From JBAZWE01 sp041660545 (GTDB lineage Bacteria > Actinomycetota > Thermoleophilia > BMS3ABIN01), in the NCBI GenBank assembly GCA_041660545.1, contig JBAZWE010000002.1, forward strand, positions 1-64,000: 64,000 bases of DNA, read 5' to 3'. The translations under genes were made by a program, and so were the position numbers. The first letter of the stretch is position 1. Each line of letters starts with the position of its first letter. The notes beneath the pieces are model-generated. The model worked only from the letters and a program-made list of their open reading frames with translations, searched no databases and was not told the DNA's origin. Shown in pieces: positions 23,809-32,734 of this stretch.

Positions 23809-24593
23809 TAACGACTGAGCTTCAAAAAAAGGCACAGCTTCAAGGAGTAAACTTCTATTATGGTGGTTTTAAGGCGCTCGAGGACATAAACCTCGACATC
23901 GAACCCAACCAGGTAACGGCGCTGATCGGACCGTCCGGCTGCGGCAAGTCCACGGTGCTGCGGCTACTGAACCGCATGCACGAGGTTATTGGGAAAACCA
24001 GGGTCGAGGGCCGCGTGATGCTGGACGGCCAGGATATATATGCGTCTGACATAGATGTCGTCGAGTTGCGTTCCCGGGTCGGGGAGATCTTTCAGAAACC
24101 GAACCCGTTCCCCAAATCTATCTATGACAACGTGGCTTATGGACCGCGCATCCAGGGAAGAAAAAGCCGTGACGAACTGGATGGCATCGTCGAGCGGGCG
24201 CTCAAGCAGGCCGCTCTCTGGAAAGAGGTAAAGAACAAGCTCAAACAGTCCGCCCTGGAGCTTTCAGGCGGTCAGCAGCAGCGGCTCTGCATCGCACGGA
24301 CGCTTGCGGTCGAGCCCGAGGTGATCCTCATGGACGAGCCCTGTTCGGCGCTGGATCCGGTCGCGACCCAGCAGATCGAGGACACGATGGACAGACTCAA
24401 GGAGAGCTACACTATTATTATCGTGACCCACAACATGCAGCAGGCCGCCAGGGTCTCGCAGTATACTGGCTTTATGCTGATCACGGAAACAGGGGAGCCG
24501 GGGCGACTCGTGGAATATGGACCCACCGGCAAGATCTTCACCATGCCTGACCGCAAGGAAACTGAAAATTACATAACGGGAAGGTTCGGGTAG
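23802..24593 (+). CDS. pstB: Phosphate ABC transporter ATP-binding protein
   Basis: A 263-residue ATPase. Walker A GPSGCGKST, Q-loop in VGEIFQKPNPFPKSIYDNV (a PstB hallmark), signature LSGGQQQRLCIART, Walker B VILMDEP and switch His in IVTHNM. I chose the GTG at 23802 inside the pstA 3' end, preceded by GAGAAAGAGAAG, because the longer frame upstream is only translated pstA sequence. Energises the PstSCAB phosphate importer. Confidence 0.95.
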   Translation: MVITTELQKKAQLQGVNFYYGGFKALEDINLDIEPNQVTALIGPSGCGKSTVLRLLNRMHEVIGKTRVEGRVMLDGQDIYASDIDVVELRSRVGEIFQKPNPFPKSIYDNVAYGPRIQGRKSRDELDGIVERALKQAALWKEVKNKLKQSALELSGGQQQRLCIARTLAVEPEVILMDEPCSALDPVATQQIEDTMDRLKESYTIIIVTHNMQQAARVSQYTGFMLITETGEPGRLVEYGPTGKIFTMPDRKETENYITGRFG

Positions 24594-24595
24594 CC

Positions 24596-25291
24596 ATGAC
24601 CAGACAGTCTTTTCATGAAGGCCTCAAGCAACTGAACGAGGAAATCCTGCGCGAAGCGAGCCTGGTCGTGGAGGCCGTTGACCTCTCGACGCAGGCGCTG
24701 CTGAAAAGCGACCGCTCGCTGGCGAATTCCGTTATCGCCGGAGATGATGACATCAACGAGCTGACGCTCAAGATAGAGGGCGACTGCCTTGCCCTGCAGG
24801 CGCAGCAACAGCCGGTAGCGCGAGACCTGCGATTACTTCATACCTGTCTGCTGGTGAGCCTGCATCTGGAGCGCGTCGGTGACCTGGCGGTCAATATCGC
24901 CAAGATCGCCAAACGGCTGGAGCGGACCGAAGCGGCGGAACCCTACCTGGAGCTGCTACGCAAGATGTCGGCGCAGGCACTCGAAGTGCTGCGCCAGGGC
25001 ATCAAGGCTTTCGCCGACCGCGATGCGCGGCTGGCTAATTCCCTGGCAGAGATCGACGAGCCCATCGATGAGATGTATAAGGAGATACTCACGAGGCTTT
25101 TACATCCCAAGGGAGAGGAAGAAGCAGCAGCATCCACCGAATGGGCCACTCACATCGCGCTGGCCAGCCGCTACGTAGAACGTATCGCCGACCAGGTAGT
25201 GGATATGGGGGCGCGCATAGATTTCCTCGTAACGGGCAAACTCGATGGCAAGTATTTTGACAACGAACCCGACAAACGCTTTGGCGAATAA
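24596..25291 (+). CDS. phoU: Phosphate signalling protein PhoU
   Basis: A 231-residue all-helical protein with two PhoU repeats, each with a metal-binding E/DxxxD-type helix: DDDINELTLKIEGDCLAL in the first and EIDEPIDEMYKEIL in the second, and HLERVGDLAVNIAKIAKR and YVERIADQVVDMGARI in the partner helices. PhoU links PstSCAB transport state to the PhoR kinase. Starts two bases after pstB. Confidence 0.95.
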   Translation: MTRQSFHEGLKQLNEEILREASLVVEAVDLSTQALLKSDRSLANSVIAGDDDINELTLKIEGDCLALQAQQQPVARDLRLLHTCLLVSLHLERVGDLAVNIAKIAKRLERTEAAEPYLELLRKMSAQALEVLRQGIKAFADRDARLANSLAEIDEPIDEMYKEILTRLLHPKGEEEAAASTEWATHIALASRYVERIADQVVDMGARIDFLVTGKLDGKYFDNEPDKRFGE

Positions 25292-25318
25292 AGGTAAACA
25301 GTTGCAGCCTGCACCGCT

Positions 25319-26575
25319 TTGGCACAAAGCGCGGCGGCTGCCATGAGCCCGGGCATCATCATGCTGGATCTTGCCGGCGCCGTACTGCTTGTGATTATTT
25401 CGGCAGCGGTGACCGCGCTCGTCTTCCGCCGCCGCGAACGCGCCTGCATCGCCGCCATGCCAGGCATGGAGGCAGGCGATTCCATTGAAGGCGTCAAGGC
25501 CCTGATTACCCGGCTTGCCGAGCAGGCTGCCGACGCCGACACCCTTTCCACCCGCATCGACCAGCTGCTGGCCAACTGCCCGCTGCCGATTCTACTTCTG
25601 GATGAGAACCGTAGTCTCATCTCGCTCAGCAACCGCGCCGAACAGGAGCTGGATCAGCCCCGCAAACGGCGCGGACTGCTCGAAACCCTGGGCAGTCATG
25701 AGCTGGATACGGCCGCAGGGGAAGCGATGGCAACGATGAGACCCTCAGAAATCACCGTCAGGCTGTACGCAGGCGGGCGGCGCCCTTACCGCGCCCAACT
25801 GCTGCCCTTTGCCAACGGTCGAGAGCCCGAGTGCCTGGTCTTCCTTCAGGACGCAGCCCAGATCATCGATTACGGCGCCCTGCGCTCCCAGTTTGCCGCC
25901 AACGTCTCCCATGAGCTACGCACGCCGCTGGCTGGCATCAGGGCTCTGGTGGAAAGTCTGAACGAGCCGGAAATCGAGCCTGAAGAGTCACGTCGATTTC
26001 TGGAAAGGATCGACCTCGAGACCGCAAGGCTTGGGCAACTGATCGATGAAATCCTTTTTCTCTCGACCCTGGAAACCGGCGACATCAGTATGCTTGAGGG
26101 ACAATCCGAAGCCAGACCGGTAGCGGAGAAATTGATAGGCAAGCTTCAACCGCTGGCGGCGGAAAGAGGGGTCCGTATGGAAAACCGTGTTCCTGAAGAT
26201 TTTACTGTACCTCTGCCGGAACGCATGCTCACCACTGTTCTTGGCAATCTGATAGAGAACGCCTTAAAGTACAGCGGCCGGGGGTCGCAGGTCAGGATCG
26301 AGGGGAGCAGGGAAGCAGGCCGCACAAGAATCACCATAAGCGATGACGGCATCGGCATCGATGGCGAGCATCTGCCGCATATCTTCGAGCGCTTTTACCG
26401 GGTGGATAAATCCCGCAGCCGCCGCATGGGGGGCACCGGGCTGGGACTGTCAATCGTCAAACACGTTGTGGAAAGCGCTGGCGGAGAAGTTGCGGCCAAA
26501 AGCCGTGAAGGTTATGGCACAGAGATTACTCTCATGCTGCCGTCCGGCGTGATCAGAACTGAGCAACCGGACTAA
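25319..26575 (+). CDS. phoR: PhoR-like sensor histidine kinase
   Basis: A 418-residue membrane kinase. One N-terminal helix (about residues 15-36), then a PAS-like domain (ILLLDENRSLISLSN), the phospho-acceptor helix QFAANVSHELRTPLAG with His198, and the ATPase domain with N-box NLIENALKY, G1 ISDDGIGID, F-box FERFYRVDKS and G2 GGTGLGLSIVK. With a single membrane span and a PAS-like domain it resembles PhoR of the PstSCAB-PhoU system and lies right after phoU. TTG start at 25319; an ATG at 25343 is an alternative. Its likely partner regulator lies convergent, nine bases after the stop. Confidence 0.9.
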   Translation: MAQSAAAAMSPGIIMLDLAGAVLLVIISAAVTALVFRRRERACIAAMPGMEAGDSIEGVKALITRLAEQAADADTLSTRIDQLLANCPLPILLLDENRSLISLSNRAEQELDQPRKRRGLLETLGSHELDTAAGEAMATMRPSEITVRLYAGGRRPYRAQLLPFANGREPECLVFLQDAAQIIDYGALRSQFAANVSHELRTPLAGIRALVESLNEPEIEPEESRRFLERIDLETARLGQLIDEILFLSTLETGDISMLEGQSEARPVAEKLIGKLQPLAAERGVRMENRVPEDFTVPLPERMLTTVLGNLIENALKYSGRGSQVRIEGSREAGRTRITISDDGIGIDGEHLPHIFERFYRVDKSRSRRMGGTGLGLSIVKHVVESAGGEVAAKSREGYGTEITLMLPSGVIRTEQPD

Positions 26576-26584
26576 AGAGATGCT

Positions 26585-27301
26585 TCAGTCGGTCTCCCTG
26601 GCCTCGAACATGTAACCGAAACCATAGTGGGTATGCACAAAAGTATGTCCGGGAACCGCGGCGGCGATCTTCTTCCTGATCCTTCTGACAAAGACATCCA
26701 CCGAACGGTCGCCGTGCATCAGCTCGTATCCCCAGACCGCCTTGTAGATGTCCTCCCTGGAGATCACAAGCGGTGCCGATTTCGCCAGCATAAAGAGGAT
26801 GGCGAACTCCTTCGAAGTCAGCCCTAGCGGTGTATCTTCGCTGAAGGCTTCCTTTCTGTCGGGATCGATAGTCAGCGGCCCGGCCTCTATGACACCCTGA
26901 TGAACCGTCGCGGAACGGGCGGCGCGGCGCAGGTTGGCCTGCACCCTGGCCAGCAGTTCCCCCATGCCGAATGGCTTGGTCAGATAGTCGTCCGCGCCGA
27001 GCGACAGGGTCTGCACTTTGTCGAATTCGCTCGTACGGGCGCTCACCACGATGATTGGCAGGTCGTAGCCATCCTGCCTGACCTGCTCGCAGAGCTTCCA
27101 GCCGTCCATACCGGGAAGCATCAGATCCAGAATCAGCAGGTCGGGGTTTTCACGCCGAAGCAGCCGCAGGCCCTCGAGGCCATCGGCCGCCGACAGGCAA
27201 CGAAAGCCCTTCTTTTCAAGGCTGAAAACAATCGCCTCCAGGATACTCTGGTCGTCTTCCACAACCAGTATGCGTGCCGTAACACCGGTTTGCTCGCTCA
27301 T
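26585..27301 (-). CDS. OmpR/PhoB-type response regulator, probable phosphate regulator
   Basis: A 238-residue regulator. Receiver domain: acidic residues at VVEDDQ, phospho-acceptor Asp59 in LLILDLMLPGMDGW, SART and DDYLTKPFG. Winged helix: GLTSKEFAILFMLA, ISREDIYKAVWGYE, DRSVDVFVRRIRKKI and the GFGYMFE end. It is encoded opposite to and converging on phoR, so the kinase and regulator are not co-transcribed. PhoB/PhoP-like control of the two Pho-box promoters is inferred from neighbourhood. Confidence 0.9.
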   Translation of the reverse strand: MSEQTGVTARILVVEDDQSILEAIVFSLEKKGFRCLSAADGLEGLRLLRRENPDLLILDLMLPGMDGWKLCEQVRQDGYDLPIIVVSARTSEFDKVQTLSLGADDYLTKPFGMGELLARVQANLRRAARSATVHQGVIEAGPLTIDPDRKEAFSEDTPLGLTSKEFAILFMLAKSAPLVISREDIYKAVWGYELMHGDRSVDVFVRRIRKKIAAAVPGHTFVHTHYGFGYMFEARETD

Positions 27302-27368
27302 GCTGTGATTTTATCAGAGTCGGCCACAGTCAGCCGGACTTTGGCGCCACGAAACACCGCGGGCAGGC

Positions 27369-27398
27369 TTGACAATCCCCCCCGCGCGGGTCTAGTTT
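27369..27398 (+). promoter_or_regulatory. Promoter of the Mg2+ riboswitch operon
   Basis: TTGACA at 27369-27374 and TAGTTT at 27393-27398, 18 bases apart, directly before the riboswitch. A perfect -35 with a moderate -10. Confidence 0.7.
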
Positions 27399-27405
27399 AC
27401 TGGTA

Positions 27406-27640
27406 CATAGCCTAATCCTCGTTAGGTGAGGCTCCAGCGCGGACACAGGCCGTTGCCCGGAAAGGTCCAAAGACCCCAACGGGTAGAACAGGCATTACCG
27501 GCATAAGGTTTTGCCCGAAACGGCTGAGAGAAATCTCTACGATGCGCTGTGCCAAAGCTTGTACGAGTTGGGGAAGGCCATGTGACTGAAAACGGTACTG
27601 CCGTAATGCCATGGAGAGACTGGTATATCCATGAGCGCCG
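27406..27640 (+). promoter_or_regulatory. M-box (ykoK leader) magnesium riboswitch
   Basis: The leader holds the M-box core almost exactly: CGTTAGGTGAGGCTCC, then ACAGGCCGTTGCCC, GGAAAGGTCCAAAGACCCC and AACGGGT, followed by the second-half elements GGCTGAGAGAAATCTCTACG and GGCCATGTGACTGAAAACGG. The M-box folds around Mg2+ and in high Mg2+ lets a terminator form; one lies at 27666. The genes after it are an MgtE-like protein and an Nramp-like transporter. Boundaries are approximate. Confidence 0.9.
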
Positions 27641-27665
27641 GACAGTGACGTCTTCGTGCGCATGT

Positions 27666-27693
27666 AAACCTTCCCTTTGGGGAAGGTTTTTTT
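27666..27693 (+). terminator. Riboswitch-controlled intrinsic terminator
   Basis: AAACCTTCCC paired with GGGAAGGTTT around a short loop, followed by a run of seven T. It lies between the M-box and the GTG start of the MgtE-like gene, the expected expression platform. Confidence 0.9.
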
Positions 27694-27712
27694 ATGCCTG
27701 GAGGTGATAACC

Positions 27713-28954
27713 GTGTTTTTTCTAAGCAAGATCCTGGGACAGCAGGTCAAGGACTCGAGATCCCGCTCCGTGGGCGTGCTCGATGACATAGTAGTGACCA
27801 TCAAACGCAAGTATCCCTCGGCGACAAAGCTTGTCGTCAGGCAGGGGCGTAAAAAAATCCTTCTGCCCTGGGAGCTGGTGCGTAATTTTGAGGAATCACA
27901 GACGCTCTTGCGTCTGCCGAGCGAACAGCTCGAGGCCGTCGAGCCCGGCGAGGGTGAGATCTTCCTGGCGGGCGATATCCTCGACAAGCAGATCGTCGAT
28001 ACCGAGGGGCACAAGCTCATCCGTGTCAACGACCTGCAGCTGGCGCGCGCCAACGGCTCCCTGAGAGTCGTGGGTGTGGATATTTCCGGCGGCGCCATCA
28101 TGCGCCGGCTCGGCCTCTCGAAACTGGCTGAACGATTTTCCCGCAGAGTGGAACCGCGGCTGCTCGACTGGAAAACCGTCGAGCCGGTCAGCGGCGAGGC
28201 CAGCGGCATGAAGCTTCAGTTGACCCATGACAAACTGGCTCTGCTGCATCCGGCCGATATCGCCGACATCGCCAACGAACTGTCTCCGGAAGAGCGGGTC
28301 GCGGTTGTCGAAGCGCTCGAGGATGAGGTCGCGGCCGATACGGTCGAGGAGATGCATCCCAACTTACAGGCCATCCTGCTCAATGACATGGACAAGAAGA
28401 AGGCAGCGACCATCCTCTCGAACATGGACCCGGACGACGCGGCCGACCTGCTGGCCGACCTGCCGGAAGAAAGAGCCGCGTCGCTGCTGGCATCCATGCG
28501 AACAAAAGAGGCGCGTGACGTCCAGCACCTGCTTAAATACGAGGAGGACACTGCCGGCGGTGTCATGACCACTGAATTCGTCGCGGTGCCGCCGGGAATG
28601 ACTGCCGGCCAGGCTATCGGCCGCCTGCGTGAACTGGAGCCGGACGCCGAGACCATTTATTACATTTACGTTGTCGATGACGACGGACATCTGGCGGGAG
28701 TGTTCTCACTGCGCGACCTCATCCTGGCCCGCCGGGACCAGAAGGTCGAGGAATTCATGGAGCATCACCTCATCAGCATGCGCGCCGACGCTTCGCTGGA
28801 CGAAGTAGCCCATGTAGTCGCCAAATACAACCTGCTGGCGCTGCCGATAACCGACGGGGAAAACGTGCTGCGCGGGATAGTCACCGTCGATGACGCCATA
28901 GATATAATCCTCCCCCTGAGCTGGAAGAAGAGGCTGCCGAAGATTTTCGGCTAG
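27713..28954 (+). CDS. MgtE-like regulatory protein: PRC barrel, MgtE N-domain and CBS pair, no transmembrane part
   Basis: A soluble protein of 413 residues. Domains in order: a PRC-barrel-like region (about 5-85, with a second similar stretch to 150), the MgtE N-terminal helical domain (about 175-275: LLHPADIADIANELSPEER, MDPDDAADLLADLPEE) and two CBS domains (about 290-405), ending in LSWKKRLPKIFG. The MgtE channel domain is missing. GTG start with GGAGGTGATAACC. It lies behind the M-box and directly before the Nramp-like transporter, so it may act as a Mg2+-sensing subunit or gate of that transporter. That interaction is inference. Confidence 0.85.
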   Translation: MFFLSKILGQQVKDSRSRSVGVLDDIVVTIKRKYPSATKLVVRQGRKKILLPWELVRNFEESQTLLRLPSEQLEAVEPGEGEIFLAGDILDKQIVDTEGHKLIRVNDLQLARANGSLRVVGVDISGGAIMRRLGLSKLAERFSRRVEPRLLDWKTVEPVSGEASGMKLQLTHDKLALLHPADIADIANELSPEERVAVVEALEDEVAADTVEEMHPNLQAILLNDMDKKKAATILSNMDPDDAADLLADLPEERAASLLASMRTKEARDVQHLLKYEEDTAGGVMTTEFVAVPPGMTAGQAIGRLRELEPDAETIYYIYVVDDDGHLAGVFSLRDLILARRDQKVEEFMEHHLISMRADASLDEVAHVVAKYNLLALPITDGENVLRGIVTVDDAIDIILPLSWKKRLPKIFG

Positions 28955-28969
28955 TCTTAAGTTAACTTC

Positions 28970-30277
28970 ATGCGCCGCCTCAGAGCATTTCACCGCATCG
29001 GCCGCAGGCGGCTTTCACGTCTCCCCACCCCGCGCCTGCCGCGGCTGCCGCGCATCGGCAGGACGCGCCTGCTGCTGTTCGTGTCCATCCTGGGTCCGGG
29101 TCTTATCACCGCCAACGCCGACAACGACGCCGGCGGCATCGCGACTTATTCCATGGCGGGCGGCCGTTTCGGCTACAGCATGTTATGGATGCTCCTGCTT
29201 ATAACGTTCAGCCTGGCGGTCACCCAGGAAATGGGAGCCCGCATGGGAGTAGTGACCGGCCAGGGGCTGGCGGCGCTGATCCGCGAACGCTTCCGGCTGA
29301 AGCTGACCCTGTTCGCCATGGCCGCGATGCTGGTGGCGAACCTCGGCACGACCGTCTCCGAGTTCTCCGGTATCGCCTCCAGCTTTCAATTATTCGGAGC
29401 GTCCAAGTATTACACGGTGCCGTTCGTGGCTGTCTTCATCTGGCTGCTGGTGGTGCGCGGCTCGTACAAGATCGCGGAGCGGGCTTTCCTGGTCTTCTCC
29501 AGTTTCTACCTTGCGTACGTGGTCTCCGGTTTCATGGCCCACCCCGACTGGGGCGAGGCGCTTCACAGCACGGTGGTTCCATCGTTTGAGATGAACGCCG
29601 GCTATATCCTGCTCTTCATCGCCGTCATCGGTACCACTATCACACCCTGGGGCCAGTTCTTCATCCAGGCTTATGTCGTGGACAAGGGCATCTCGATCAA
29701 GCATTTCCGCTATACAAAAGCAGAAGTGATAATGGGGGCGATCATCACGGATGTGGTGGCGCTGTTTATCATCGTAGCCTGCGCGGCCACGATTCACACG
29801 ACCGGCGGTAATATCGACAGCGCCGAACAGGCGGCCCAGGCGCTGGCGCCGCTGGCGGGGGAGTGGGCGTCGAAGCTTTTCGCTTTCGGGCTGCTCAACG
29901 CCTCCGTGCTGGCCGCGGGTATCCTGCCGCTGGCTACAGCCTATGCCATCTGTGAAGCCTTCGGTTTCGAGTCCGGCGTAAACCGCTCCTTCAAAGAGGC
30001 GCCCATCTTTCACGGTCTTTTTACGGCCTCCATCGTCTTCGGCGCCGGGGTCGCGCTGATCCCCAACCTGCCGCTGCTGGAGATCATGGTCCTGGCACAG
30101 GACGTGAATGGTATCCTGCTGCCGCTCATTTTGATCTTTGTGATGATTATTGTTAACGACAAGGGGATCATGGGAGAGTATGCCAACAGCAGGCGGCACA
30201 ATGTGGTCGCGGGGCTGACGACCGCGGGATTGATCATACTGAGCCTACTGCTGGTCGTAACCAGCATCTTCGGATAG
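28970..30277 (+). CDS. Nramp-family divalent metal transporter, probably Mg2+-linked
   Basis: A 435-residue protein with a very basic N-terminus (Arg/Pro-rich, residues 1-40) and about eleven helices of the Nramp fold. Helix 1 reads ITANADNDAGGIATY where Mn/Fe transporters have DPGN, and helix 6 reads GTTITPWGQFF instead of the MPH motif whose Met prefers transition metals. These changes, plus the M-box riboswitch upstream, argue for Mg2+ as substrate, similar to Nramp-related Mg2+ transporters known from Actinobacteria. Starts 15 bases after the MgtE-like gene. Confidence 0.85.
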   Translation: MRRLRAFHRIGRRRLSRLPTPRLPRLPRIGRTRLLLFVSILGPGLITANADNDAGGIATYSMAGGRFGYSMLWMLLLITFSLAVTQEMGARMGVVTGQGLAALIRERFRLKLTLFAMAAMLVANLGTTVSEFSGIASSFQLFGASKYYTVPFVAVFIWLLVVRGSYKIAERAFLVFSSFYLAYVVSGFMAHPDWGEALHSTVVPSFEMNAGYILLFIAVIGTTITPWGQFFIQAYVVDKGISIKHFRYTKAEVIMGAIITDVVALFIIVACAATIHTTGGNIDSAEQAAQALAPLAGEWASKLFAFGLLNASVLAAGILPLATAYAICEAFGFESGVNRSFKEAPIFHGLFTASIVFGAGVALIPNLPLLEIMVLAQDVNGILLPLILIFVMIIVNDKGIMGEYANSRRHNVVAGLTTAGLIILSLLLVVTSIFG

Positions 30278-30439
30278 GGTTTAAAAACGTCGGACCGTTA
30301 TTCCTCGATCCAGGGCAGTAGCATAAAAAAACGCGCGTTCGACGTCCGTTGAAAATGCTTACGGCTCACGCGCCATGGCAAGAGCCACAGGATTTCACAT
30401 CAAACCTCCCACCGACGTTTTTGCCGTATTTCAAAGTAT
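30278..30439. other. Intergenic region, convergent
   Basis: About 160 bases between the Nramp-like and MFS genes. I see no clear terminator or gene; a few short inverted repeats only. Confidence 0.3.
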
Positions 30440-31954
30440 CTATCCGGCATCGGCCGATGCGACTTCTTTAGGATTATCCATCTCATTGCGCAGGCGGGGA
30501 ATGAGCTGTACGAATATGAAAGACGCCGCGATGAATGTGATCGCGAACAGGAAGACATCCCGGAAGGATGCCGTTAACGCCTGTTTGAAGGCGGTATCGG
30601 CCACGGCGCCTATCTCTCCTGAAGTCTGACCGGCTGTAATGCCGTCACTCTGAATCCCCGCTGCAAGCATGTGGGACGTTATGCGCGAGGAGAGGATGGT
30701 GCTGAAAATGGCGATCGCAAACGAGCCCCCGATGAAACGGCTCATATTCGGCAGTGACGAGGCGATGCCACGTTTGTCGCGTGGCGCATCATGAACAGCC
30801 GCCGTCGTAAGTGGCGCCATGGTCATACCCAGACCAACACCCAGCACGAGTATGGACAGACCGAGCCTTACGGCCGAAGCCTCTGCCGACAACTGGCTGG
30901 CCAGGATCACAAAACCGGCGGCCGCGATTGCCAGACCACATGAAGCAGTCTTTCTGGGACCTATTCTGGCGGTCATCCTGCCGCCTATAGGCGCGACCAG
31001 CACGAACATCAGCGCCAGCGGCGCCAGCTCGAATCCGGTGGCCGCCGGATCGTCGCCGAGAACCGACTGGAAAAAGTAAGGCAAGAGCACGAGCGAAGCG
31101 AACATCGCACCTGATGAGAAAAATCCCGCGATGTTGGCCGCCGCCAGCGACCTTATCTTAAGCAGCCCTAAGTCGAGCATTGGTTGAGTGGTTCTGCTTT
31201 CCCAGAAAATAAAGAGCGCCAGCAACATGGTCATCAGTGCGAAACACCCCAGTACGCGCGGGTCGCTCCAGCCCCAGTTAACTCCCTTGTTCAACCCGAG
31301 CAGACCGCTAAACAGTCCGGTGGTGAGCAAGACAGCCCCCGTGATGTCGAAACCGCGCTGCTCATTCGGCGCCGATTCCTTAAGCACAAACAGCGCCACC
31401 GGTACGATGACGACGCAAAGCGGTATGTAAATATAAAAGATGCTGCGCCAGCCGAAGGCCTCGACAAGCAAACCGCCGCCGGTCAGCCCGAGCACCGGCG
31501 CGGCCCCTATTACCCCACCCATGATTCCCAGCGCCTGAGCCCGACGCTTCTGCGGAAAGGCCTCAAAAACGAAAGCCAGCGCCATGGGTGACAGGGCGCT
31601 CGAGCCGATCGCCTGCAAGGCCCGGCCGATAATGAGGCTGTATGGATTCCAGGCGACGGCGCAAAGAATCGATGTCGCCGAGAAAAGCAGAAGCCCGATA
31701 ACAAAGATTTTTTTGTGACCGTAGATGTCGCCGGCACGGCCCCAGACCGGCATGAGCGTCGCCTGCGTGATCATGAAGATGGTGACGACCCAGGTCATGG
31801 TCGTGATGGATGAGCCGAACTCGACGGTTATGGTGGGCAGCGCTATGTTGACGATGGACGAGCTTAAGATCGCCATCATCATACCCCCCGCCACCGTGAC
31901 CAGAACCAGCCAGCGGTAATAAGGAAGCGCCTGCAGGCGGGAGCGCCGGCCCAT
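30440..31954 (-). CDS. MFS drug transporter, DHA2 (14-helix) type
   Basis: A 504-residue exporter with 14 predicted helices. Motif A is seen as PVWGRAGDIYGHKKIF between helices 2 and 3, and motif C in GAAPVLGLTGGGLLVEAFGWR in helix 5, typical of proton-antiport drug exporters of the EmrB/QacA type. The N-terminus is short and cytoplasmic. Last gene of the AbrB-DrrA-DrrB-MFS cluster, nine bases downstream of the ABC permease. Substrate unknown. Confidence 0.9.
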   Translation of the reverse strand: MGRRSRLQALPYYRWLVLVTVAGGMMMAILSSSIVNIALPTITVEFGSSITTMTWVVTIFMITQATLMPVWGRAGDIYGHKKIFVIGLLLFSATSILCAVAWNPYSLIIGRALQAIGSSALSPMALAFVFEAFPQKRRAQALGIMGGVIGAAPVLGLTGGGLLVEAFGWRSIFYIYIPLCVVIVPVALFVLKESAPNEQRGFDITGAVLLTTGLFSGLLGLNKGVNWGWSDPRVLGCFALMTMLLALFIFWESRTTQPMLDLGLLKIRSLAAANIAGFFSSGAMFASLVLLPYFFQSVLGDDPAATGFELAPLALMFVLVAPIGGRMTARIGPRKTASCGLAIAAAGFVILASQLSAEASAVRLGLSILVLGVGLGMTMAPLTTAAVHDAPRDKRGIASSLPNMSRFIGGSFAIAIFSTILSSRITSHMLAAGIQSDGITAGQTSGEIGAVADTAFKQALTASFRDVFLFAITFIAASFIFVQLIPRLRNEMDNPKEVASADAG

Positions 31955-31963
31955 TATTTTTCG

Positions 31964-32734
31964 TCATGATTGACGGCTGAAAGCAGAGATGGCAACGGTC
32001 AACATGACCGCGGAAATCAGCACGATCAACGCGATATCGGTTGTGAACGAATACCGCGAGGGAACATCGGTAAGCATTATTGACCGCAAGGCGTCAACGC
32101 CATATGTGAGTGGGTCCAGCTTCGACAGGATATCCATCCAGGTTGGCGCGTTTGCCAGCGGGAACATGGCTCCGGAGAGGAAGAACATGGGCATCATGAT
32201 GAAGTTCATGATCATCTGAAAACCCTGCATGCTCTTAAGCCGCGTGGCCACAAGCACTCCCATGCCGGTCATCGAGAACGATACAAGAAAGAGCGTCGGC
32301 AGCAGTTCGACAATCATCAGCGGAGACAGACTGACCCCGGCAAATGGCGCAAGTATCAGCATCAGGCAGCCCTGAAACGAAGCTATCGTGGCACCGCTGA
32401 TAACCTTGCCCAGGGCGATGCTCCAGCTGGGAACGGGCGCCACCAGCATCTCTTTGAGGAAGCCGAACTCACGGTCCCAGACGATGGATACAGCAGAGAA
32501 GACTCCGGCAAAAAGCACCGTCATTCCCAGGATCCCCGGGAACATGAAGGTCTTGTAGTCCAGGTTGCCGCCGGCCGCGGGGATACCGCCGCTGATGGAA
32601 GAACCCAGCCCCTGCCCCAGGATGAAAATAAAGATAATCGGGGTGGCCAGTGAACCGAATATGCGGGCGCGGTCACGAAAGTGACGTTTGAGGTCACGCA
32701 ACCAGATTATGTATGTGGCGCGGAAACGTTTCAA
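31964..32734 (-). CDS. ABC-2 type transporter permease (DrrB-like)
   Basis: A 256-residue ABC-2 permease with six helices. The signature region FREFGFLKEMLVAPVPSW (here WDREFGFLKEMLVAPVP) and MPMFFLSGAMFPLANAPTWM are typical of daunorubicin-resistance-type permeases. ATG overlaps the stop of the ATPase gene by four bases. Works with the ATPase encoded upstream. Confidence 0.9.
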   Translation of the reverse strand: MKRFRATYIIWLRDLKRHFRDRARIFGSLATPIIFIFILGQGLGSSISGGIPAAGGNLDYKTFMFPGILGMTVLFAGVFSAVSIVWDREFGFLKEMLVAPVPSWSIALGKVISGATIASFQGCLMLILAPFAGVSLSPLMIVELLPTLFLVSFSMTGMGVLVATRLKSMQGFQMIMNFIMMPMFFLSGAMFPLANAPTWMDILSKLDPLTYGVDALRSIMLTDVPSRYSFTTDIALIVLISAVMLTVAISAFSRQS

